Below are positions 13,586 to 13,651 of a stretch of 13,651 nucleotides of DNA, piece by piece. The position numbers were made by a program, and so were the translations under genes. How positions within the stretch are numbered: position 1 is the stretch's first letter; every line of letters starts with the position of its first letter. A model generated the notes under the pieces. The model was not told the origin of the DNA and ran no database searches. It saw only the letters and a list, made by a program, of their open reading frames with translations. The DNA is from Flavobacteriaceae bacterium (lineage in GTDB: Bacteria > Bacteroidota > Bacteroidia > Flavobacteriales > Weeksellaceae). The stretch is taken from positions 1 to 13,651 of the forward strand of contig JAITOO010000037.1 of the NCBI GenBank assembly GCA_031289875.1, in the 5' to 3' direction.

Positions 13586-13651
13586 TTACTCTTTAATAAA
13601 TTTCGTTTTTAGTTTTCCTTTACCTGTTTGCAGGTTGAGATAATATACGCC
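13586..13651 (-). CDS. C-terminal end of a probable T9SS type A sorting-domain protein
   Basis: Only the last 21 codons are in the window; the gene continues past the right edge. The visible peptide is GVYYLNLQTGKGKLKTKFIKE followed by TAA. This is the pattern of the final beta-strands of the T9SS type A C-terminal signal: G-[VI]-Y near the start, alternating hydrophobics, a turn with Gly/Lys, then a basic end in K-F-x-K. Such signals send proteins across the outer membrane through the PorSS/type IX system, where the domain is cleaved and the cargo anchored or released. The cargo itself is unknown. The reading frame is open to the edge, and the stop is followed 2 nt later by the palindromic element. 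Confidence 0.7.
   Translation of the reverse strand, partial: GVYYLNLQTGKGKLKTKFIKE

Overview
The window looks like a chromosomal segment of an aerobic or microaerobic member of the Bacteroidota. It is AT-rich. Intergenic signals match the Bacteroidota housekeeping promoter (TTG near -33, TAnnTTTG near -7), and there are no clear Shine-Dalgarno sequences. The left edge carries the start of a YifB-type gene, and the right edge carries what looks like the end of a type IX secretion cargo protein. Every gene supported here is on the minus strand, so transcription runs from high to low coordinates. I cannot assign a family or genus.

Right to left: 13586-13651 is the last 21 codons of a protein with a T9SS type A-like C-terminal signal. 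It is followed 2 nt later by a long, highly symmetric palindromic element (13481-13583), a hairpin (13432-13455), and a promoter for rplM. Then come two ribosomal blocks. The first is rplM-rpsI (L13-S9), closed by a terminator at 12246-12271. The second is rpsB-tsf (S2 and EF-Ts), with its own predicted promoter and structured leader, closed by a strong terminator at 10405-10429. A DNA polymerase III delta-prime-like gene follows, with a promoter placed so close to the ATG that the mRNA may be nearly leaderless.

The main feature is a complete six-gene operon, actABCDEF (8961 down to 476), encoding alternative complex III (quinol:cytochrome c oxidoreductase). ActA is a membrane-anchored cytochrome with six CXXCH sites. 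ActB is a fusion of a molybdopterin-oxidoreductase-like domain and a four-cluster ferredoxin-like domain. ActC and ActF are NrfD-like quinol-site membrane subunits, ActD is a DUF3341 two-helix subunit, and ActE is a monoheme lipoprotein cytochrome. Together they would oxidise membrane quinol and pass electrons through Fe-S clusters and c-hemes to a terminal oxidase. The cluster starts at a near-consensus promoter (9033-9063) and ends at a clean intrinsic terminator (411-439). No oxidase gene follows actF; the next gene is yifB.

I found no CRISPR array, tRNA, rRNA, transposase, phage gene or defence system. The least explained item is the palindromic element at 13481-13583, in which GATT recurs at mirrored 11-9-9 nt spacing on both strands. 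The predicted promoters form a consistent set with an identical 19-nt spacer.
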